8,471 nucleotides of DNA, taken from positions 1 to 8,471 of the forward strand of contig JAJZNM010000040.1 in the NCBI GenBank assembly GCA_021852325.1, written 5' to 3'. The translations under genes and the position numbers were made by a program. The notes beneath the pieces are model-generated. The model was not told where the DNA came from. It did not search any database and was given only the letters and a program-made list of their open reading frames with translations. Source of the stretch: Pseudomonadota bacterium (lineage in GTDB: Bacteria > Pseudomonadota > Gammaproteobacteria > JAKAQQ01). This document shows positions 4,885-8,471 of the stretch, piece after piece (position 1 is the stretch's first letter; every line of letters begins with the position of its first letter).

Positions 4885-6108
4885 TCAATGCTGGATCACC
4901 TGGATCAGGTCCCACATGGGCAGGAACACGCCGAGCGCAAGGATGAGGACCATGAGGCCGAGGGCCACGATCAGGATCGGTTCGATGAGAGCGCCCATGT
5001 TGCGAACGTCGTAGTCCACCTCCTCTTCGTAGTAGATGGCGACTTCATCCAGCATCTCATCGGCGGCCCCCGTTTCGTCTCCCACGCGGAGCATCTGGAT
5101 CACGAGCGGGGTGAAGAGCCCCACGGTCTCTGCGGTCCGGCTGAGTGATTCTCCCCGTTCGATTCCGGTCCGCATGGCGAGTATGCGCTCTCCGAGGTAT
5201 TCGTTCCCGACGGACTGGGCAATGAGACCCATGGCCTGAACGACCGGCACGCCTGAGCGGAAGCTCATGGCGAAGGCACGTGCAAACCGGGCGAGGCCGC
5301 CGCGCAGGGCGACTGGCCCGAGGACGGGCATTTTGAGTTTGAGGGCATCGAACCGATATCGCCCGGATTCCGTCCGGATGTAGATCCGTGCGGCGAGGGT
5401 GGCGACCACGATCAGGGCCAGGATAAGGAGCCAGTAGTGGGATGCGAAATCCGAAATCGCAAGGATGATGCGGGTCGGCAGCGGCAGCTCGCCATGGAAC
5501 TGGGCGTACACACGGGCGAAGGCGGGAATCACCTTGACGGTGATGATGCCGATGGCGACCGCGATCGCGATCACGACGATGGCCGGGTAGCGGAGCGCAC
5601 TCTTGAGCTGGTTGCGGGTGGTCTTGTCACGCTGGAGGTAGGCGTGGAGCTGCTGGAAGGATTCCTCAAGCCTGCCGGAGTTTTCTCCGACCCGGATGAT
5701 GCTCGCATAGATCGGCGGGAAGACGTCCGGGCAGCGTTGCATCGCACTCGCGAGATCACGTCCTTCCTCGAGCGAGCCCATGAGGCTCTGGAGCGCTTCC
5801 TTGAGGGCGCCGACGCGGGTGGATTGCGCGAGACTGTTGAGCGACTGGTTGATCGGGACACCGGCCCGGGTGAGGGCATGCATCTGGCGGCTGAAGAGGA
5901 TGAGGTCATCCAGGGTGATGCGCCGGCCCGGCCAGGCCCTCTTGAGCGAAACCCACCAGGCTGGCACGGGCGGCCTCGGGTGGATGTCGACCGGGGTGAT
6001 TCCGACGGTGAGGAGCTGGCTCGCGACCGCTTCGGGGCCGTCGGCCTCCCTTTGCCCGGTCACGAGTGCCCCTCTCCGGTCACGCCCGCGGAAGATGAAC
6101 AGCGCCAC
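4885..6108 (-). CDS. mshG: Type IV pilus inner-membrane platform protein MshG (GspF/PilC family)
   Basis: This 407-residue protein has the duplicated T2SSF domain. The first copy starts at about residue 64 (Ile-Thr-Leu-Asp-Asp-Leu) with Val-Gly-Glu-Asn-Ser-Gly at 140-145. The second starts at about 270 with the matching Val-Gly-Asp-Glu-Thr-Gly at 342-347. Hydrophobic segments lie at about 172-193, 222-243 and 373-396, the usual three-helix topology. It forms the membrane platform that couples the assembly ATPase to pilin extraction. The GTG at 6108 is preferred: it lies one base after the mshE stop, has AGG five bases upstream, and gives the family-like beginning Met-Ala-Leu-Phe. An ATG at 6201 would add 31 residues of unlikely sequence lying inside mshE. 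The length suits MshG. Confidence 0.92.
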   Translation of the reverse strand: MALFIFRGRDRRGALVTGQREADGPEAVASQLLTVGITPVDIHPRPPVPAWWVSLKRAWPGRRITLDDLILFSRQMHALTRAGVPINQSLNSLAQSTRVGALKEALQSLMGSLEEGRDLASAMQRCPDVFPPIYASIIRVGENSGRLEESFQQLHAYLQRDKTTRNQLKSALRYPAIVVIAIAVAIGIITVKVIPAFARVYAQFHGELPLPTRIILAISDFASHYWLLILALIVVATLAARIYIRTESGRYRFDALKLKMPVLGPVALRGGLARFARAFAMSFRSGVPVVQAMGLIAQSVGNEYLGERILAMRTGIERGESLSRTAETVGLFTPLVIQMLRVGDETGAADEMLDEVAIYYEEEVDYDVRNMGALIEPILIVALGLMVLILALGVFLPMWDLIQVIQH

Positions 6109-6109
6109 C

Positions 6110-7843
6110 TCAGCCTGGCCCCCGCAAGGGATCGATCTCGCCGAACAGCCGGATGACCTCGGCGAGACTCGTGATGCCGGTTTCAGCGTAGCCGAGCGCA
6201 CGGCGGACCAGGTTCACGTACCCCGCCTGATGCTGCGCCGCGTGGGTGACCGCATCGGAATCCCCGCGCCGCAGTGCCCGGGCCAAAGGCGCGTCCATTT
6301 CGAGCAGTTCGAACACGCCGATCCGGCCCCGGAAACCACTGTTGTTGCAGAAGGGGCATCCACGACCCTGCCGCCAGTCGGCCTGGACCGTGCTCCCCTC
6401 AGCCTCGAGCCAGGCGGTTTCATGATGGTCGGGACGATGGGGTTCCATGCAGTCCTCGCACAGGCGGCGGATCAGGCGCTGGGAAATCACGCCATTCAGG
6501 GTGGCGGCGAGGAGGTAGCCCGGGGCTCCCATGTTGAGCAGCCGGTCGAGACTGGTCGGGGCATCGTTGGTGTGCAAGGTCGACAGGACGAGGTGCCCCA
6601 TGAGCGCGGCACGCAGGGCGACCTCCATTGTTTCCTCGTCCCGGACTTCGCCGACCATGATGATATCGGGATCCTGGCGCAGGGCGGTCCGGAGGATCCT
6701 TGCAAAATCCAGGCTGATGCGCGGGTTCACCTGCACCTGGCTGATCCGCGGAAGCCGGTATTCCACTGGATCCTCGACCGTGATGATCTTGACTTCCGGT
6801 TTGTTGATGGCATTGAGGATCGAATACAGGGTGGTCGACTTGCCGCCTCCGGTCGGACCGGTGACGAGCAGCATGCCGGTCGGACGCTCGATGAGTTTCT
6901 GGACGCGTGGCATGAGGTCTTGGGGCAGGCCGAGTTTTTCGAGGTCGAGGAGGTTGTGGGCTGAGTCGAGAAGACGCAGGACCACGGTTTCCCCGTAGGG
7001 GGTGGGCAAGGTGGCGAGACGCACATCTGTGAGACGCTCCTTCACCCGGAGACTGAACCGTCCATCCTGGGGCAGCCGTTTCTCCGAGATGTCGAGTCCG
7101 GCCATGAGCTTGAGACGGGTGATGATCGCCTGGCTGACGCGTCGGCCCTCGACCAGCTGCTCGTGCAGCACGCCGTCGATGCGTTGCCGGACCCGCAGCT
7201 GGTTTTCCTCGGGCTCGAGGTGGATATCGGAGGTGCGAGCCTGGATGGCATCCTCAAAGAGTGATTTGAGCAACCGCACAACCGGCTGATCGCCGAGCAT
7301 TTCACCCTGGCCCATCTCGTCGATGTCGAAGTTGCTGCCTTCCCGGAGCTCAGCGCCGATTTCCTCGGCCAGGGAGGAAATTTCTTCGGTTCTGCGATAT
7401 ACCACATCGATGGCACGGAGGAGGTCCGACTCCTGGACGAGCGCGAGTTGCAGCGGTTTTTTGAGGAGCCGCGAGAGTTCATCATAGGCAAAGATATCGG
7501 TCGGATCGACGAGTCCCACCAGGAGTCCGTCGACCTGTTCCTCGAGGACGATTGCACGGTAACGGCGTGCGTAACTTTCCGGGAGCTGGCGCACCGTTTC
7601 AGGTTTGAAGCGGTAGTGCTTGAGGTCGACCAACGGAATTTGCAGCTGGCGGGACAGGAACGTGAGGAGGGTTTCCTCGTTCACGTAGCCAAGTTCGACC
7701 AGCACGCGACCGAGCTTGTGTCCGCTTTTGCGTTGCGCGGCGAGAGCGGTTTTGAGCGCGTTTTCGGAGATGATCTTCTCGCGGATCAGGAGATCACCGA
7801 TCCGGATCCGCTCCGGTGCGTTAGGGGTGGCTGTGCGGTTCAT
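6110..7843 (-). CDS. mshE: MSHA-type pilus assembly ATPase MshE with N-terminal cyclic-di-GMP-binding MshEN domain
   Basis: This 577-residue cytoplasmic hexameric ATPase is expected to power pilus extension. Residues 14-37 and 43-66 form two 24-residue MshEN repeats separated by exactly five residues, each opening with a basic residue plus Ile/Leu-Gly (Arg14-Ile-Gly, Lys43-Leu-Gly) and ending in Gln (Gln37, Gln66). In MshE these repeats bind cyclic-di-GMP. The catalytic half has Walker A at 329-337 (Gly-Pro-Thr-Gly-Gly-Gly-Lys-Ser-Thr), an Asp box at 355-361, Walker B at about 391-402 (Asp-Pro-Asp-Ile-Ile-Met-Val-Gly-Glu-Val-Arg-Asp) and a His box at 420-428. The zinc-binding pairs are Cys462/Cys465 and Cys496/Cys499. 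The MshEN domain and the TPR-ATPase-platform order favour MshE over plain GspE or PilB, although many PilB proteins are similar. Its ATG overlaps the upstream gene by 23 bases without an obvious Shine-Dalgarno, so translational coupling is likely. Pilus extension is probably controlled by cyclic-di-GMP. Confidence 0.95.
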   Translation of the reverse strand: MNRTATPNAPERIRIGDLLIREKIISENALKTALAAQRKSGHKLGRVLVELGYVNEETLLTFLSRQLQIPLVDLKHYRFKPETVRQLPESYARRYRAIVLEEQVDGLLVGLVDPTDIFAYDELSRLLKKPLQLALVQESDLLRAIDVVYRRTEEISSLAEEIGAELREGSNFDIDEMGQGEMLGDQPVVRLLKSLFEDAIQARTSDIHLEPEENQLRVRQRIDGVLHEQLVEGRRVSQAIITRLKLMAGLDISEKRLPQDGRFSLRVKERLTDVRLATLPTPYGETVVLRLLDSAHNLLDLEKLGLPQDLMPRVQKLIERPTGMLLVTGPTGGGKSTTLYSILNAINKPEVKIITVEDPVEYRLPRISQVQVNPRISLDFARILRTALRQDPDIIMVGEVRDEETMEVALRAALMGHLVLSTLHTNDAPTSLDRLLNMGAPGYLLAATLNGVISQRLIRRLCEDCMEPHRPDHHETAWLEAEGSTVQADWRQGRGCPFCNNSGFRGRIGVFELLEMDAPLARALRRGDSDAVTHAAQHQAGYVNLVRRALGYAETGITSLAEVIRLFGEIDPLRGPG

Positions 7844-8471
7844 GGGTCAAGGCGGTTTCACGGAGTGCGTGGATGCGACGGCCGAGATAGCGGGTGAGTT
7901 CGGGAGTGAGGTTCCCCAACGTGATCGCCTTGTGGTCGGCCCGGAGGGCCTGACGTCCCTCACCGAGTTGGTCGAGGGCGATGCCGAGTCCGGCCCAGGC
8001 CCAGGCATTGTCCGGCTGGAGGATCGTCATTCGGCGGTACAGCCCGCGGGCCGTGTGCCAGTGGCGGGTCGCCTGGGCGAGAGCCGCCTCGATCGTGAGA
8101 TAGTGTGGATGCTCGCGCAGCGGGTGAGGCGCATAGTGCCGACTCATCAACCAGGCGACCGGGGCATCCCCGGTCCGGGCGAGCCAGTTGAGCGCGGTCT
8201 CGCGCGAGGTCGTCTTGACCACGGGGAGCCGGATCATCTGGACGAGGAGCGCCTGCGCGGAGGCTCTTCGCCCATGCGCGAGGTTGAGCTGGACCAGGGC
8301 CCACCGTGCCGACACGAGATCCGGATCGAGCGAGAGGGCATGGGTCAGCTCACGAGTGGCCTCCCGCCAATCTCCCCGATGGGTCGCCCGATCGGCTGAG
8401 GCCAGATCGCGCGCGAGCTCATGGGCTCGGGTCGCGGGCCGGGTCGGAGCGATCTCGATCGAGGACTCGCG
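7821..8471 (-). CDS. mshN: TPR-repeat protein in the mshN position, C-terminal part
   Basis: The open frame enters from the right edge without a stop and ends in TAA at 7821, giving at least 216 residues; the start is outside the window. Helical TPR-like repeats are visible. One (about 8400-8270) has Arg-Gly-Asp-Trp-Arg-Glu-Ala and Ala-Leu-Ser-Leu-Asp-Pro-Asp. Another (about 8020-7920) has Leu-Gln-Pro-Asp-Asn-Ala-Trp-Ala-Trp-Ala-Gly-Leu-Gly. Such repeats bind other proteins. In MSHA loci the TPR protein MshN lies directly upstream of mshE, exactly as here with a 23-base overlap, so this is probably MshN, an accessory assembly protein. The symbol rests on position and the TPR fold, not on a diagnostic motif. 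Any N-terminal membrane anchor would lie beyond the window. A GTG at 8315 is an internal codon, not the likely start, because the frame and TPR homology continue upstream of it. Confidence 0.72.
   Translation of the reverse strand, partial: RESSIEIAPTRPATRAHELARDLASADRATHRGDWREATRELTHALSLDPDLVSARWALVQLNLAHGRRASAQALLVQMIRLPVVKTTSRETALNWLARTGDAPVAWLMSRHYAPHPLREHPHYLTIEAALAQATRHWHTARGLYRRMTILQPDNAWAWAGLGIALDQLGEGRQALRADHKAITLGNLTPELTRYLGRRIHALRETALTHEPHSHP

Noticed and set aside
4264..5148. 294-codon plus-strand open frame starting in the intergenic gap
   Set aside because: It lies opposite the pseudopilin and mshG, is rich in Asp/Glu/His from the reverse complement of coding DNA, and has no domain motifs or convincing ribosome binding site.
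5780..6964. 394-codon open frame on the plus strand, opposite mshE and mshG
   Set aside because: It is antisense to two well-supported genes, contains low-complexity Arg/Ser/Pro-rich sequence and no recognisable domain. Long antisense frames are common in GC-rich DNA.

Overview
This GC-rich window has every recognisable gene on the minus strand. Reading leftwards from position 8471, it looks like part of an MSHA-type (mannose-sensitive haemagglutinin) type IV pilus locus that holds a separate small metabolic operon. MSHA gene order is typical of gamma- and betaproteobacteria, so a GC-rich proteobacterium of that kind is the best guess. No marker in the window fixes the taxon.

Region 1 (8471 to 4342) is pilus machinery. 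It runs from a TPR protein in the mshN position (5' end outside the window), to an MshE-type assembly ATPase with an N-terminal MshEN cyclic-di-GMP domain, an MshG/GspF/PilC-type platform protein, and a pseudopilin-like protein in the mshF position. These genes overlap or nearly touch and look co-transcribed. Region 1b (4341 to 4121) is a 221-base gap with a plausible sigma-70 promoter, two copies of an 8-base motif, and inverted repeats. One perfect hairpin sits just ahead of the ribosome binding site of the next gene.

Region 2 (4120 to 237) is a four-gene overlapping operon: a lysine 2,3-aminomutase (KamA), two different ATP-grasp ligases of the D-Ala-D-Ala ligase fold, and a GNAT acetyltransferase. 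Overlaps of 43, 8 and 4 bases imply translational coupling. KamA keeps the residues expected for lysine as substrate. The operon can therefore be read as a route from lysine to beta-lysine, then ATP-dependent amide-bond formation (one or two steps) and N-acylation. The product is unknown. An acetylated beta-lysine peptide or solute, by analogy with N-epsilon-acetyl-beta-lysine, is the simplest hypothesis.

Region 3 (236 to 1) has a relatively AT-rich 139-base gap and then the first 32 codons of a type IV pilin with a perfect prepilin-peptidase site, consistent with the MshB/MshA pilins that normally follow mshF. The metabolic operon therefore appears to sit between the pilus-assembly genes and the pilin genes.
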